From positions 290,092-354,091 of the forward strand of contig NZ_PJRN01000003.1 of NCBI RefSeq assembly GCF_002930105.1: DNA of 64,000 bases. Reading direction: 5' to 3'. The DNA comes from Billgrantia saliphila. Lineage in GTDB: Bacteria; Pseudomonadota; Gammaproteobacteria; Pseudomonadales; Halomonadaceae. Positions 1 through 11,413 of the stretch are shown here, piece by piece (within the stretch, counting starts at the first letter, position 1; every line of letters starts with the position of its first letter). Under the pieces are notes generated by a model. That model ran no database searches. It was not told where the DNA came from and saw nothing but the letters and a program-made list of their open reading frames with translations. The translations under genes and the position numbers were made by a program.

Positions 1-299
1 ATCGCGACCGCGAGCGCGTCGATCTCATGCTCGGCGACATTGCCCTGCGCCTGCACTGGACCGACACCGACATCGTGCCGCGAGCCGCCACCCCGACGCC
101 GGGCAGCCTCGACCTCTGCTTGCGCAGCCTGCTGCCGCTGGAGGAAGTGCGCCGCCACCTGGAGGCCCTCGACGTCGAAGTGGAACTGGGGCCCGTCACC
201 CGCCAAGGGGCCAACGGCAGCATCGAATCGCTCTATCTTCGCGACCCCGACGGCAACCTGCTGGAAATCAGCCGCCCGTCCCGCGATGGCGGCGAATGA
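1..299 (+). CDS. VOC (glyoxalase/bleomycin-resistance) family protein, 5'-truncated by window edge
   Basis: The reading frame is already open at the left edge (codons from base 3) and ends at 299, so only about 98 C-terminal residues are visible and the start lies outside the window. The end of the protein (an LRDPDGNLLEI stretch) is the classic last beta-strand region of the vicinal oxygen chelate fold, whose Glu is a usual metal ligand. A possible internal Met at 27 is not needed as a start. The substrate cannot be told: the family includes lactoylglutathione lyase, ring-cleavage dioxygenases and antibiotic-binding proteins. Family assignment is fairly safe, function is not. Confidence 0.75.
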   Translation, partial: RDRERVDLMLGDIALRLHWTDTDIVPRAATPTPGSLDLCLRSLLPLEEVRRHLEALDVEVELGPVTRQGANGSIESLYLRDPDGNLLEISRPSRDGGE

Positions 300-368
300 T
301 GCTCACCGCTGGCATTGTCGCTGTCGGCCGGTATCATTGGCGCCAACATTCCGTTTTTGGGACGCCGC

Positions 369-761
369 ATGAACGACAACCCGCAGCGCAACGATGCTTC
401 CGATCATCATGTCGTGACCGAATCGGGCGGCAAGCCCGACACGACCCTTCCACTCGTCGTCTACGCCCTCTACCTGGCGGGCATCGTGACCGGGGGATTG
501 ACCGCCCTGATAGGCATCGTGATCGCCTACGTCTACCGGGGCAACGGGCCGCACTGGCTCGATGAGCATTACCGCTACCAGATCCGCACGTTCTGGCTGG
601 CCATGCTCTATTTCGCCATTTCGGCCCTGCTGACGCTGGTGATGATCGGCTTCATCACCTGGTTGCTGGTCGTGGTCTGGCTGGTGGTACGCTGCGTCAA
701 GGGCATGAAGCGACTGCAGGAACACCGCGAACCGGCCAACGTGGATGCCTGGCTGCTCTGA
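369..761 (+). CDS. Small DUF4870-like integral membrane protein
   Basis: This 130-aa protein has a polar N-terminus (about 35 residues) followed by three hydrophobic segments around residues 33-55, 70-90 and 88-110, and a short basic/polar tail. The layout and the HYRYQIRTFW segment resemble the DUF4870/Tic20-like family of small proteobacterial inner-membrane proteins of unknown role. The frame is open from 315, but the Met at 369 gives a hydrophilic start typical of the family and is preferred. The stop is 4 bases before the next gene, so the two are probably co-transcribed. Confidence 0.65.
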   Translation: MNDNPQRNDASDHHVVTESGGKPDTTLPLVVYALYLAGIVTGGLTALIGIVIAYVYRGNGPHWLDEHYRYQIRTFWLAMLYFAISALLTLVMIGFITWLLVVVWLVVRCVKGMKRLQEHREPANVDAWLL

Positions 762-765
762 GCCC

Positions 766-1695
766 ATGAGCGATACGTCGTCCCCCGCTTCCACCCTGCA
801 GGGCCGGGTCATAGCCCTGCTCTGGCGCACGCTGGCCGGGCGCCGGCCGCACACGCTATGGCGGTTGGCTCACATGGCCGGCCCCCTCATCTATCGCTTC
901 AGCCAGCGTGAACGTGAAGTCACCGAAATCAACCTGGCGGAAGTCTTTCCCGAGCGCAGCGCAGCGGCACGACGCCGCCTGGCGCGGGAGAGCCTGGTTC
1001 ATTCGACTGCCACCATGCTGGAGCTGGGCTTCGCCTGGATGGCCCGCCCGGAACGGGTCGAAGCCGCCATTCGCGAGATCCACGGCCGTGAGCTGCTCGA
1101 CGAGGCCCGCGCCGAAGGCCGGGGCGTCATCGTGCTGGCTCCCCATTTCGGCAACTGGGAAGTGCTCAATTTCTGGCTATCGAGCCACTTCCCCTTCACC
1201 GCCATGTACGAGCCGCCCAAGATCGCCGAGCTAGACCCAGTGATCCGCCAAGGGCGTGAGCGCATGGGTGCCAAGCTCGTCCCCACCAATCCGCGCGGCG
1301 TGGCGGCGCTACTGAAGGCGCTCAAGCGTAGCGAGGCGGTGGGAATCCTGCCCGATCAGGAGCCGAGCTGGGGTAGCGGCGTGTTCGCTCCCTTCTATCA
1401 CCGTCTTGCCTACACCGCGACCCTGCTGCCCAAGCTGGTCGCGCGCACCGATGCGCGCGTGGTCACCGGCGTGGCCCGCCGCCTGCCGCGGGGCGGCTTC
1501 GCCATCCATTTCCTCGCCGCGGACGAGCGCGTCTATGCCGCCGACGACGAGACCTCTGCCACCGGCGTCAACGCCTGCGTCGAGGCTGCCATCGCCCTCG
1601 ATCCCGCCCAGTACCAATGGGAGTACAAGCGCTATCGCAAGGTAGTCGAGCAGCAGCAAGGCCACCCGGATCACAAATCGTTCCGTCTCTACTGA
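766..1695 (+). CDS. LpxL/HtrB-family lysophospholipid/lipid A acyltransferase
   Basis: The 309-aa product matches the LpxL/LpxM/HtrB acyltransferase family, which moves an acyl chain from acyl-ACP to lipid A precursors (or related lipids) at the inner membrane. The catalytic HX4(D/E)-type motif is visible as APHFGNWE near residue 125, followed by PDQEPSWGSGVFAPF near residue 200, the usual second conserved block. The length is normal for the family. The Met at 766 is chosen over the upstream one at 745, which overlaps the previous gene. It is not adjacent to other lipid A genes, so the exact acyl position is unknown. Confidence 0.88.
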   Translation: MSDTSSPASTLQGRVIALLWRTLAGRRPHTLWRLAHMAGPLIYRFSQREREVTEINLAEVFPERSAAARRRLARESLVHSTATMLELGFAWMARPERVEAAIREIHGRELLDEARAEGRGVIVLAPHFGNWEVLNFWLSSHFPFTAMYEPPKIAELDPVIRQGRERMGAKLVPTNPRGVAALLKALKRSEAVGILPDQEPSWGSGVFAPFYHRLAYTATLLPKLVARTDARVVTGVARRLPRGGFAIHFLAADERVYAADDETSATGVNACVEAAIALDPAQYQWEYKRYRKVVEQQQGHPDHKSFRLY

Positions 1696-1763
1696 CACTG
1701 CATCGACACGCATTTACCATCGCTGGCTGGCAAGCCGGCCCTATCCTGCTAGACTGCCTGCAA

Positions 1764-1880
1764 CGCTTGACGGGGTGCCGGTGGAACCGGCTGAGATCGC
1801 CATACGACACTGCTTGCAGGCTGTCGTCACGGCGGGGCCCGTAGAACCTGATCCGGCTCGTACCGGCGTAGGGATCAAGC
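1764..1880 (+). promoter_or_regulatory. TPP riboswitch (THI element) upstream of tenA
   Basis: The element contains the conserved cores of the thiamine pyrophosphate aptamer: CTTGACGGGGTGCC at the 5' side, CTGAGATC (P2/P3 side), GAACCTGATC and GTAGGGATCAAG at the 3' side. The opening and closing CTTG/CAAG pair as P1. An extended P3 arm is present: ACGACA at 1804-1809 pairs with TGTCGT at 1822-1827 around an inner CTG/CAG stem. It lies 79 bases before the tenA start, so it likely represses tenA when TPP is abundant. Confidence 0.95.
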
Positions 1881-1958
1881 GGTGGCCGCGTACCCTGCCC
1901 TTCCGCGTCACCTCTTTCTCCTCGCCCGCTCCGGATCGTGCCACGTACCGGAGGCAAG

Positions 1959-2627
1959 ATGGGCTACCGCTTCACCGACCTTACGAACGCCTGCCAGGCC
2001 GACTGGCGTGCCTACATCGAGCACGACTTCGTGCGCGAGTTGGGCGCCGGCACTCTCGAGGAAGGCGCCTTTCGCCACTACCTGCAGCAGGACTATCTGT
2101 TCCTGATCCACTTCGCCCGTGCCTATGCCCTGGCCGCCTACAAGAGCCGCAGCCTCACCGACCTGCGCCAGGCTCATGAAGGCCTCAAGGCGATCCTCGA
2201 CGTGGAACTCGATCTGCACGTGGGCTACTGCCGCGAATGGGGCATCGACGAGGAGCAGCTGGCTGCGTTGCCCGAAGCCCGGGCGACGATGGCCTATACC
2301 CGCTACGTACTCGACACCGGTAACCGCGGCGACCTGCTCGACCTGCACGTGGCGCTTGCTCCCTGCCTGGTGGGCTATGGAGAGATCGCCCATTGGCTGA
2401 ATGCCCAGGCGTTTACCGTGCGTGGCGCAGCCAACCCCTCCGAGGCGTGGATCGCCATGTACGAGAGCGAGGAATTCCAGGACGCCATGCGCGCCGAGCT
2501 CGGATGGCTCGACGCACGCCTGGCCGACGTGACCCCGGCGCGCTTTGACGAGCTCTCCGAGGTGTTCCGCGATGCCACGCGACTCGAGATCGATTTCTGG
2601 CAGATGGGACTGGATCGCGCGATCTGA
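1959..2627 (+). CDS. tenA: TenA-type thiaminase II / aminopyrimidine aminohydrolase
   Basis: The 222-aa protein belongs to the TenA/PQQC fold. TenA hydrolyses 4-amino-5-aminomethyl-2-methylpyrimidine to HMP, salvaging thiamine breakdown products for ThiD. Visible family signatures are FRHYLQQDYLFL near residue 35-45, and APCLVGYGEI near residue 130, which contains the catalytic Cys. The ATG at 1959 is preferred because GGAGG at 1950-1954 sits at the right distance; the frame also contains an earlier ATG at 1938 that lacks this. It stands behind a TPP riboswitch and in front of a second riboswitch and thiC, in agreement with a thiamin salvage role. Confidence 0.93.
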   Translation: MGYRFTDLTNACQADWRAYIEHDFVRELGAGTLEEGAFRHYLQQDYLFLIHFARAYALAAYKSRSLTDLRQAHEGLKAILDVELDLHVGYCREWGIDEEQLAALPEARATMAYTRYVLDTGNRGDLLDLHVALAPCLVGYGEIAHWLNAQAFTVRGAANPSEAWIAMYESEEFQDAMRAELGWLDARLADVTPARFDELSEVFRDATRLEIDFWQMGLDRAI

Positions 2628-2682
2628 CCCGCTGCCGTGCAAGACCGTTGCCGCTGCGAAGCATGAGGAGCGGAAACGACCT

Positions 2683-4782
<2,100 letters not shown>

Positions 4783-4795
4783 TCTCACTTCCACC

Positions 4796-4829
4796 TAAAC
4801 ACGCCGGCCTGAAAACCGGCGTGTTTTTT
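4796..4829 (+). terminator. Intrinsic terminator after thiC
   Basis: A 10-bp stem (AACACGCCGG at 4798-4807 with CCGGCGTGTT at 4816-4825) with an 8-base loop is followed by a run of six T. Confidence 0.92.
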
Positions 4830-4902
4830 GTTACCGAGCAGGCGACAGCCGTCAAGGCTCGGATGTAGCCTGTAGGGACATGGAAGATTTGGGAGCGAGC
4901 CC

Positions 4903-6150
4903 ATGCCTCACCTGCATGTCGCGTTGGTGACCGAGCGCCCCGAAGCGAGCCTGATACCGGTACTGCAGCTGCGCCCACAGGAGGTCGAGCTGGTGCCGTA
5001 CCGGTCGACGCAGTTGGATGTGGAGCGTCTGGCGATCCTGCTGCGCCATGAGCTGCCCGCGGGTACCGATATACACGTTCATGCCGACATGCCTTCGAGC
5101 GCCCCTCAGCGCACCGGCGAATACTTCGACGCTCTCGCCGAGGCGCTCCAGCGCCGGCAGTTCGACGAACCCAACCTGTCGATCACCTACGATCCGGGCA
5201 ACTGCGATATTCCTACCGCCCTATTGCTGCAGCAAGCCATGCGGCGTTGTGACGCCGATTGGCTATACGTGGACGAAAGGGCCAATGCGCTCTACCGCAT
5301 GGCCTCGGGTTCCCCTTCCTCCAACCCCGAGGTGCTGGCCATCGAGCCGGTACTGGACATCGATCGTTATCTCCAGGCCAACGGTCGCAAGCGGGTACGC
5401 GCCCTTTCCGACGGCACCGAATGGCAGCGAACCTGCGAGCGGCGCAGATCGCTGACGCACTACCTGGCGCAGCATGCCGACCGGCTGGCCGGTCTGCTCG
5501 GAGAGCTCAACGACATCGTGCATGGCCCGGGTGGCGTACTGGAACGGCGCGCCCAGCACGCCCCCGTCCTGCGCCAGGGCGCCAGCCGCCAGCGCCTGCA
5601 TCGTCCGCCCCAGTTCCCCGCTACCGACGCCTTGACCAAGCTGCACGAAGCCGGCCTGTTGCGCTGGACCAGCGCCCAACCGCTGGAGGTGGAGGTGGCC
5701 ACGCTCGAGGGTGCGCTCTATCTCGGCGGCAGCTGGCTCGCCGAGTACGCCTGGCACAGTGCACGCGAGGCGGGGTTGTCCCAGGTTTGCTGTGGCACCC
5801 ATATCCTCGACCTGGACGTCGACCGCAACGACCAGCCGGTGATACCGGCCTGTCTGGCCGTCGAGAACAACCGCTTGCTGTTCCTCGAGAGCCTGATCGC
5901 GCGCCCCGGGCCGCAGGCTTGCCTGCAGCAGGGCCTGCAGCGCCTGCATGAGCTGCTCAATCATTCGGCCGGGCTCGCCGCCACCCGGCTATTGCTGGCC
6001 TGCGGCGAGTTCGACCGGGCCCAGCGGCGCCTGACCGAATTGCAGCGCGCCCAAGGGCCGCGAGTCGAGGTGGTGGAAAGCGGCGACTTGAAGCATCTGC
6101 CTGCCCTGCTGGCGCACTGGAAGGAGCATGGCCGCTGGCCGGGCAGCTGA
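4903..6150 (+). CDS. Orphan CARF-domain DUF1887 (Card1/Can2-like) protein with apparently degenerate nuclease site
   Basis: The 415-aa product has the two-part architecture of the DUF1887/Card1 family: an N-terminal Rossmann-like CARF region (residues 1-150, beginning HVALVTERPEASLIPVLQL) and a C-terminal PD-(D/E)xK-type region near residues 275-330 (LYLGGSWLAEYAW, then LAVENNRLLFLESL). In Card1-type nucleases the latter reads roughly NE(L/I)D followed by IECK(T). Here the first acidic position is replaced by VIPA and the E-x-K lysine by leucine, so DNA/RNA cleavage seems unlikely. There is no CRISPR array or cas gene in the window. A GGGAG site precedes the ATG. Family assignment rests on motif memory, not a search. 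Confidence 0.7.
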   Translation: MPHLHVALVTERPEASLIPVLQLRPQEVELVPYRSTQLDVERLAILLRHELPAGTDIHVHADMPSSAPQRTGEYFDALAEALQRRQFDEPNLSITYDPGNCDIPTALLLQQAMRRCDADWLYVDERANALYRMASGSPSSNPEVLAIEPVLDIDRYLQANGRKRVRALSDGTEWQRTCERRRSLTHYLAQHADRLAGLLGELNDIVHGPGGVLERRAQHAPVLRQGASRQRLHRPPQFPATDALTKLHEAGLLRWTSAQPLEVEVATLEGALYLGGSWLAEYAWHSAREAGLSQVCCGTHILDLDVDRNDQPVIPACLAVENNRLLFLESLIARPGPQACLQQGLQRLHELLNHSAGLAATRLLLACGEFDRAQRRLTELQRAQGPRVEVVESGDLKHLPALLAHWKEHGRWPGS

Positions 6151-6169
6151 ATTTCGCCTTGTCGCGGCA

Positions 6170-6201
6170 CGAAAAACGCCCTCGGCAGAACCGAGGGCGC
6201 C
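6170..6201 (-). terminator. Intrinsic terminator for the beta-barrel gene
   Basis: CGCCCTCGG at 6177-6185 and CCGAGGGCG at 6191-6199 form a 9-bp stem. Read on the minus strand it is followed by TTTTT, placing it just after the stop of the gene at 6229-6843. Confidence 0.88.
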
Positions 6202-6228
6202 AGGCGCGTATCGTTGACGGGCCTCGCT

Positions 6229-6843
6229 TCAGAAGCGGTAGCGAACCCCGACGCTGGCGGCGTCGAAGGTGTAGTCGGACTTGTCGAGATAGCGCATGTA
6301 GTCGGCACCGACCGCCAGGTTGGGAGCGATGTCGAATTCGGCGCCACCGCCGTACGAGAAGCCGCTCTCCTGATCGGTATCGAAGTCCACCTCGGTGAAA
6401 CCCGCCAGGCCGTAGAGGCGGAACTCCTCGGAAACCGGCAGGATGCCCTTGGCGTAGGCGCCGACCAGATATTCCAGTTCCGTCGGGCCATCGGAACCAC
6501 CGGTTCCCAAATGGGCCTCGGCGCCAAAGTATTCGGAGAACTGAGCCCCGCCGTTCAGGCGCAGCCCCACGCTGTCACCGTCGGCGCCATGGTCGTAATC
6601 GAGATCCCAGAACATCGCATCGGCCCCGACATACGTCCGCGGGTACATGGGCATGCGAGCCTGGTTCTGGCTGCGGTACTGCGAACCCTGGACCTGACGC
6701 TGGCCCTGTCCCTGCATCTGCTGGGTTCGCTGCTGCGTCTGTCCCTGCTGTGTTTGCGGCTGTGCTTGCGGTTGCTGGGCCTGGGCGGAGACAGCAACGC
6801 CACTGGCGATGGCAACGGCTGCGGTGATGGCTAGCGGTTTCAT
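6229..6843 (-). CDS. Outer-membrane beta-barrel protein (YfaZ/OmpX-like porin family) with Gln-rich linker
   Basis: The 204-aa protein starts with a signal peptide (residues 1-22, ending AVSAQA) and ends in RYRF, the terminal aromatic signature of BAM-inserted outer-membrane proteins. Between residues 23 and about 62 there is an unusual glutamine-rich stretch, with Q in roughly half the positions. From residue 68 (YVGADAMFWDLDY) onward, alternating hydrophobic/polar strands with Gly and Tyr fit an 8-stranded barrel. A GGAGG precedes the start and a terminator follows the stop, so it is probably monocistronic. No ligand can be inferred. Confidence 0.8.
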   Translation of the reverse strand: MKPLAITAAVAIASGVAVSAQAQQPQAQPQTQQGQTQQRTQQMQGQGQRQVQGSQYRSQNQARMPMYPRTYVGADAMFWDLDYDHGADGDSVGLRLNGGAQFSEYFGAEAHLGTGGSDGPTELEYLVGAYAKGILPVSEEFRLYGLAGFTEVDFDTDQESGFSYGGGAEFDIAPNLAVGADYMRYLDKSDYTFDAASVGVRYRF

Positions 6844-6960
6844 CTCGCACCTCCATTAAAAAACAGCGTTTCCTTACGTCCAAGCCAAGTTTGGTACAGA
6901 GTCTCGCCAGCTGCAAGCGAAGCCCGCCAAGAATGGCAGACGCTCAGTGCGGTGACAGGC

Positions 6961-7923
6961 TCAGCGCGGTGAAAGACTCAGTGCAACGATCCCGCCCAGG
7001 ACGATGGTGGCCCCGACGAGCTGGGTCGCCGAGAGCATCTGCCCTAGGACCAGATAACCCAGCAGCAGCGAGGCAACGGGTTCCACGTTCATCACCGGCG
7101 CGTTGCGCGCCATCTCCAGCCTCGGCACGCTGATGAACAGCACCGAGAACGCTACGCTGTAGAGCAGCGCCAGTGCCACCAGCGCTCCCCAGCCGGTTCC
7201 GCTTCCCGGAAGCGCCATACCGCCCGGAACCAGCTGCAGGGCGCCGGCGGCGAGCATCGCCACGAATACCGTGAGCATGGTCAGCAGGCTGCGCAGGGTG
7301 CTGCCCACCGCACCGAGGTGGTGTTCGGTGATCCATAGTGCACAGGAGAAGGCCGCCGCCGCCCCCAGGCCGAACGCCACTCCGGGCAACCATGCCGGAC
7401 CGAGCGCCTCGGGGCTCGCCAGCCAGGCCGGAACGTCGAGCACCACCACCAGCCCCACCAGGATGACGGTCATGATCAGTGCCGCACGCAGTGTCGGGCG
7501 CGGCCCACCCAATGCCCAGGTGAGCAGCGCCAACTGAATGGGAAAGGTATTCATCAGCAGCAGCGCCACGACTACAGGTATGCGCGCCACCGCCGAATAG
7601 AGACATAGGCTCTGGACGGCGACCATCAGTCCCGCCAGTAGCTGCCAAGGGCGTGAGCTGGCCGGAATCTGCAAGCGCTTGCCCTGCCATAGGAAGAGCG
7701 CCACTAGCACGGTGAGCGCCACAGCCGAACGCACCAGCACGGCGAGCAGCAGTCCGGTACCTTCGTCGAAAGCCAGCCGGGCCGCGACATGGTTGCCGGC
7801 GAACAGCGTGGCGACGGAGGCGAGCAGCAATACGGCAACATGGCGCGGCAACAGCAATGCGCTGCCAGGCGCCGCGGTATCGGTCGACATGACGGGTTCC
7901 ATCGGTTTGGGTGTCGACAGCAT
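6961..7923 (-). CDS. EamA/DMT-superfamily transporter
   Basis: The 320-aa protein is almost wholly hydrophobic after residue 28, with about ten predicted membrane spans in two repeats, the typical drug/metabolite transporter (EamA) layout. Conserved features include the RSAVALTVLVALFLW region of the first half and the NVEPVASLLLGYLVLGQ motif of the second half. Members export amino acids or other small metabolites across the inner membrane; the substrate here is unknown. The start is uncertain: Mets at 7923, 7902 and 7890 are all possible and none has a strong ribosome binding site. It is divergent from ackA. Confidence 0.87.
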   Translation of the reverse strand: MLSTPKPMEPVMSTDTAAPGSALLLPRHVAVLLLASVATLFAGNHVAARLAFDEGTGLLLAVLVRSAVALTVLVALFLWQGKRLQIPASSRPWQLLAGLMVAVQSLCLYSAVARIPVVVALLLMNTFPIQLALLTWALGGPRPTLRAALIMTVILVGLVVVLDVPAWLASPEALGPAWLPGVAFGLGAAAAFSCALWITEHHLGAVGSTLRSLLTMLTVFVAMLAAGALQLVPGGMALPGSGTGWGALVALALLYSVAFSVLFISVPRLEMARNAPVMNVEPVASLLLGYLVLGQMLSATQLVGATIVLGGIVALSLSPR

Positions 7924-8052
7924 GCCAGGATTTTCGATAGACGCCTAATCAAGTGCCGGCTTGATCTGGAACAGGGCTCGCGCTGACACCAGAGTGGTAG
8001 ACTAAAGTCTTACGTCTATCCTCCCTCTACATTCTCATCATGCGGAGCCCCG

Positions 8053-9222
8053 ATGAACGCTTCGGTACTGGTCATCAACTGCGGTTCGTCGTCGATCAAA
8101 TATGCCCTGGTGCCGTCAACGCCGGACCAGCCTCGCCTGGCCGGGCTGGCGGAACGCCTGGGCGGCGGCGACGCTCGGCTCAAGGGCATCGACAGCCACG
8201 GCGAACCTTTCACGCAGGCGCTCGGCAATGTCGATCACACCCGTGCGCTGGAGGCCATTCTCGATCGCCTGGAAGGGCGCCGGCCAGTCGCGGTGGGCCA
8301 TCGCATTGTGCATGGCGGCGAGCACTTCACCCGCGCCGCGCTGATCGATGACGCTGTCGTCGAGGCGATCGAACGGACCTCGGCCCTGGCTCCGCTGCAC
8401 AACCCCGCCAATCTGGAGGGGGTGGCGGCCACGCGACGGCTATTCCCCGATTTGCCCCAGGTCGCTGTATTCGACACCGCCTTTCACCAGTCCCTACCAC
8501 CGCGGGCCTATCGTTACGCCTTGCCGGATGCGCTCTACCGCGACCATGCCATCCGCCGCTACGGTTTCCACGGCACCAGCCACGCCTACGTCAGCCAGCG
8601 CGCCGACCGTCTGGGCGGGTTGGAAGGAGGTGCCTGGCTTACCGCCCATCTGGGCAACGGCTGCTCCACTTGCGCCGTATGGCAGGGTCAGAGCCTCGAC
8701 ACCAGCATGGGGCTGACTCCGCTGGAAGGGTTGGTGATGGGCACGCGCAGCGGCGACGTCGACCCGGGCCTGCACGCTCATCTCTCGCGCCAGCTGGGTT
8801 GGTCGCTGGAACGCATCGACGAGGTGCTCAACCGCAACAGCGGCCTGCTGGGCCTGTCGGGTCTGACCAACGACATGCGCGAGCTCGAAGCCGCCGAGGC
8901 CCAGGGCCATCCAGGCGCGACGCTGGCCATCGAAGTGTTCTGCTACCGCATCGCCAAGTCGCTGGCGGCTCTCTCCTGCGCCCTGCCCCGCCTCGACGGC
9001 CTGGTCTTCACCGGCGGCATCGGCGAGAACTCCGCGCTCGTTCGTGAGCGGGTGATCACCCAGTTGCCCCACTTCGGCCTGCAGCTCAACCGCACCGTCA
9101 ATAGCGAGACGGTGCGGGGACGCGAGGGTCGCATCGATGCCGGCGGACGCCAGCTCTGGGTCATACCCACCGACGAAGAAGGTCAGATCGCTGTCGAAAC
9201 CCGCCAGCGCCTGGCCCAGTGA
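8053..9222 (+). CDS. ackA: Acetate kinase
   Basis: The 389-aa protein interconverts acetate + ATP and acetyl phosphate. The N-terminal phosphate motif [13 protein letters not shown] (residues 6-18), FDTAFH near residue 145, the RYGFHGTSH block near residue 175, and FTGGIGENS near residue 320 are the standard ASKHA acetate-kinase signatures. GGAG at 8044-8047 supports the ATG. The pta gene starts 17 bases downstream, so the pair forms the usual AckA-Pta pathway operon linking acetyl-CoA and acetate. Confidence 0.98.
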   Translation: MNASVLVINCGSSSIKYALVPSTPDQPRLAGLAERLGGGDARLKGIDSHGEPFTQALGNVDHTRALEAILDRLEGRRPVAVGHRIVHGGEHFTRAALIDDAVVEAIERTSALAPLHNPANLEGVAATRRLFPDLPQVAVFDTAFHQSLPPRAYRYALPDALYRDHAIRRYGFHGTSHAYVSQRADRLGGLEGGAWLTAHLGNGCSTCAVWQGQSLDTSMGLTPLEGLVMGTRSGDVDPGLHAHLSRQLGWSLERIDEVLNRNSGLLGLSGLTNDMRELEAAEAQGHPGATLAIEVFCYRIAKSLAALSCALPRLDGLVFTGGIGENSALVRERVITQLPHFGLQLNRTVNSETVRGREGRIDAGGRQLWVIPTDEEGQIAVETRQRLAQ

Positions 9223-9238
9223 AGGAAGAGACGAACGC

Positions 9239-11413
9239 ATGACGCCACGCCACGTACGACCGCAACCCCAGATCCTGCTCATGGTGCCCACTGGCGTCGG
9301 GGTCGGCCTGACGTCCGCCAGCCTCGGGCTGATGCAGGCACTGGACACCATCGGCCTGAAAGCCGGCTTCTTCAAGCCGTTCCGCCAGGATGAACTCAAC
9401 GGCCCCGGCCCCGACCGTTCTACCGCCCTGGTCGGCAGCACCCTCGGCCTGCGTCCGCCGGCCCCTATTGCCCAGGCCGATATGGAACGCCTGCTGCGCC
9501 AGGATCGCCTCGACGTGCTGATGGAGCAGGTGATCGAGTTGCACGACATGGCGCTGGGGGACGACGATGGCTCGGCGCCCGACCTGATGGTGGTCGAGGG
9601 CCTGGTGCCCACCGCCCATGGCACCTACGCCACCCAGCTCAACACCCAACTGGCCCACGCACTCAATGCGCGGATAATCCTGGTCGGCAGCGGCGACGCC
9701 GCCAGTCCCGAGGCCCTGGCCGAGCAGCTCGACATGCACGCGCGCGCCTTCGGTGGCGTGGGTTCCACACGCACCCTGGGCTGCATCCTGATGCGCATGC
9801 AGAATCTGCCTGGCGCCGAGGAGCCGACGCTGGTGCCCGGCGGTACCCCCACCCGACTCGACGACGCCTTTCTCGCCGAGCTGCGCCGCTATTCGCCGGC
9901 ACTCGCCACCGACCGCTTCCACCTGATCGGCGTGGTGCCCTACAACCCCGCACTGATCGCCCCACGCGTGATCGACGTGGCGCGGGCGCTGAACGCGCGC
10001 ATGCTCAACGAAGGCGACGCCGCCACCCGCCGGGTACTCTCCACCAGCCTGTGCGCACGCAGCGCCGCCAACGCGCTGCACGTGTTCCGCCCCGGCAGCC
10101 TGATCGTGACCTCGGGCGATCGCGACGACATCGTGCTGGCATCGGCACTGGCGACCATGAATGGGGTACCCATGGCCGGCGTGCTACTGACCAACGGCTT
10201 CATGCCCAACGACAACATGGTCGAGATGTGCCGGCCGGCGCTGAAGACCGGCATGCCGGTGCTGGCGGTGGACACAGACAGTTTCACCACCGCCAAGAAC
10301 CTCGGCCGGATGGGCAACGACATTCCCATGGACGACCTGGAGCGCGCCGAGCAGGTGACCCGCTTCGTGGCCGGACATATCGACCTGCAATGGCTCAAGG
10401 ATCACCTGAGCCGCGGGTTCACGCCGCGCCTGTCGCCGTCGGCGTTCCGTCACGAGCTGGTCAAGCTGGCGCAGCGCGCCAACCGGCGCATCATCCTGCC
10501 GGAAGGCAACGAGCCACGCACCGTGGAAGCCGCAGCGATCTGCCAGCGCCGCGGCATCGCCAACTGCGTGCTGCTGGCCCGTCGCGAAGAGGTCGAGGAA
10601 GTGGCGCGCAACCGCGGCATCGAACTGCCGGAGGGGCTCGAGATTCTCGATCCCGAGCGAATCCGCCACCGCTACGTGGCGCCCATGGTGGAGCGTCGCC
10701 GGGGCAAGGTGAACGAGCTGACGGCAGAAGACCAGCTGCAGGACAACGTGGTGCTGGGCACCATGATGCTGCAACTCGACGAAGTCGACGGTCTGGTCTC
10801 GGGGGCAGTGCACACCACGGCCAACACGGTGCGTCCGGCCTTCCAACTGATCAAGACCGCCCCCGGCTACCGCCAGGTGTCGTCGATCTTCTTCATGCTG
10901 CTGCCCGAACAGGTGGTGGTTTACGGCGACTGCGCGGTGAATCCGGACCCCGACGCAGAGGCGCTGGCCGAGATCGCCATTCAGAGCGCACGCTCCGCTC
11001 AGGCCTTCGGCATCGAGCCGCGGGTGGCGATGATCAGCTATTCCACCGGAGAGTCGGGCAGCGGCGCTGACGTCGACAAGGTTCGCCAGGCCACGCGACT
11101 GGCTCGCGAGCAGGCCCCCGACCTGCTGATCGACGGTCCGCTGCAGTACGACGCCGCCGCAATCGAGAGCGTCGGCCGTCAGAAGGCGCCCGACTCGCCG
11201 GTGGCCGGCAACGCCACGGTGTTCGTATTCCCCGATCTCAACACCGGCAACACCACCTACAAGGCGGTGCAGAGAAGCGCCAGGGTGGTCAGCGTGGGGC
11301 CGATGCTGCAGGGCCTCAACAAACCGGTCAACGACCTCTCGCGTGGCGCCCTGGTGGACGACATCGTCTATACCATCGCGCTCACGGCCATCCAGGCCGC
11401 CCAGCGCAATTAA
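9239..11413 (+). CDS. pta: Phosphate acetyltransferase (long, multidomain form)
   Basis: The 724-aa product is the long proteobacterial Pta: a CobB/P-loop-like N-terminal domain (VPTGVGVGLTSASLGL at residues 14-29), a middle DRTGG-type domain (ends about residue 390), and the catalytic C-terminal phosphotransacetylase domain starting near residue 400 (RIILPEGNEPRT). It makes acetyl phosphate from acetyl-CoA. The frame is open from 9137 inside ackA, but ATG 9239 follows an AAGGAAGAG site and yields the family-typical start. Its stop overlaps the stop of the convergent thiO by 4 bases. Confidence 0.97.
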   Translation: MTPRHVRPQPQILLMVPTGVGVGLTSASLGLMQALDTIGLKAGFFKPFRQDELNGPGPDRSTALVGSTLGLRPPAPIAQADMERLLRQDRLDVLMEQVIELHDMALGDDDGSAPDLMVVEGLVPTAHGTYATQLNTQLAHALNARIILVGSGDAASPEALAEQLDMHARAFGGVGSTRTLGCILMRMQNLPGAEEPTLVPGGTPTRLDDAFLAELRRYSPALATDRFHLIGVVPYNPALIAPRVIDVARALNARMLNEGDAATRRVLSTSLCARSAANALHVFRPGSLIVTSGDRDDIVLASALATMNGVPMAGVLLTNGFMPNDNMVEMCRPALKTGMPVLAVDTDSFTTAKNLGRMGNDIPMDDLERAEQVTRFVAGHIDLQWLKDHLSRGFTPRLSPSAFRHELVKLAQRANRRIILPEGNEPRTVEAAAICQRRGIANCVLLARREEVEEVARNRGIELPEGLEILDPERIRHRYVAPMVERRRGKVNELTAEDQLQDNVVLGTMMLQLDEVDGLVSGAVHTTANTVRPAFQLIKTAPGYRQVSSIFFMLLPEQVVVYGDCAVNPDPDAEALAEIAIQSARSAQAFGIEPRVAMISYSTGESGSGADVDKVRQATRLAREQAPDLLIDGPLQYDAAAIESVGRQKAPDSPVAGNATVFVFPDLNTGNTTYKAVQRSARVVSVGPMLQGLNKPVNDLSRGALVDDIVYTIALTAIQAAQRN

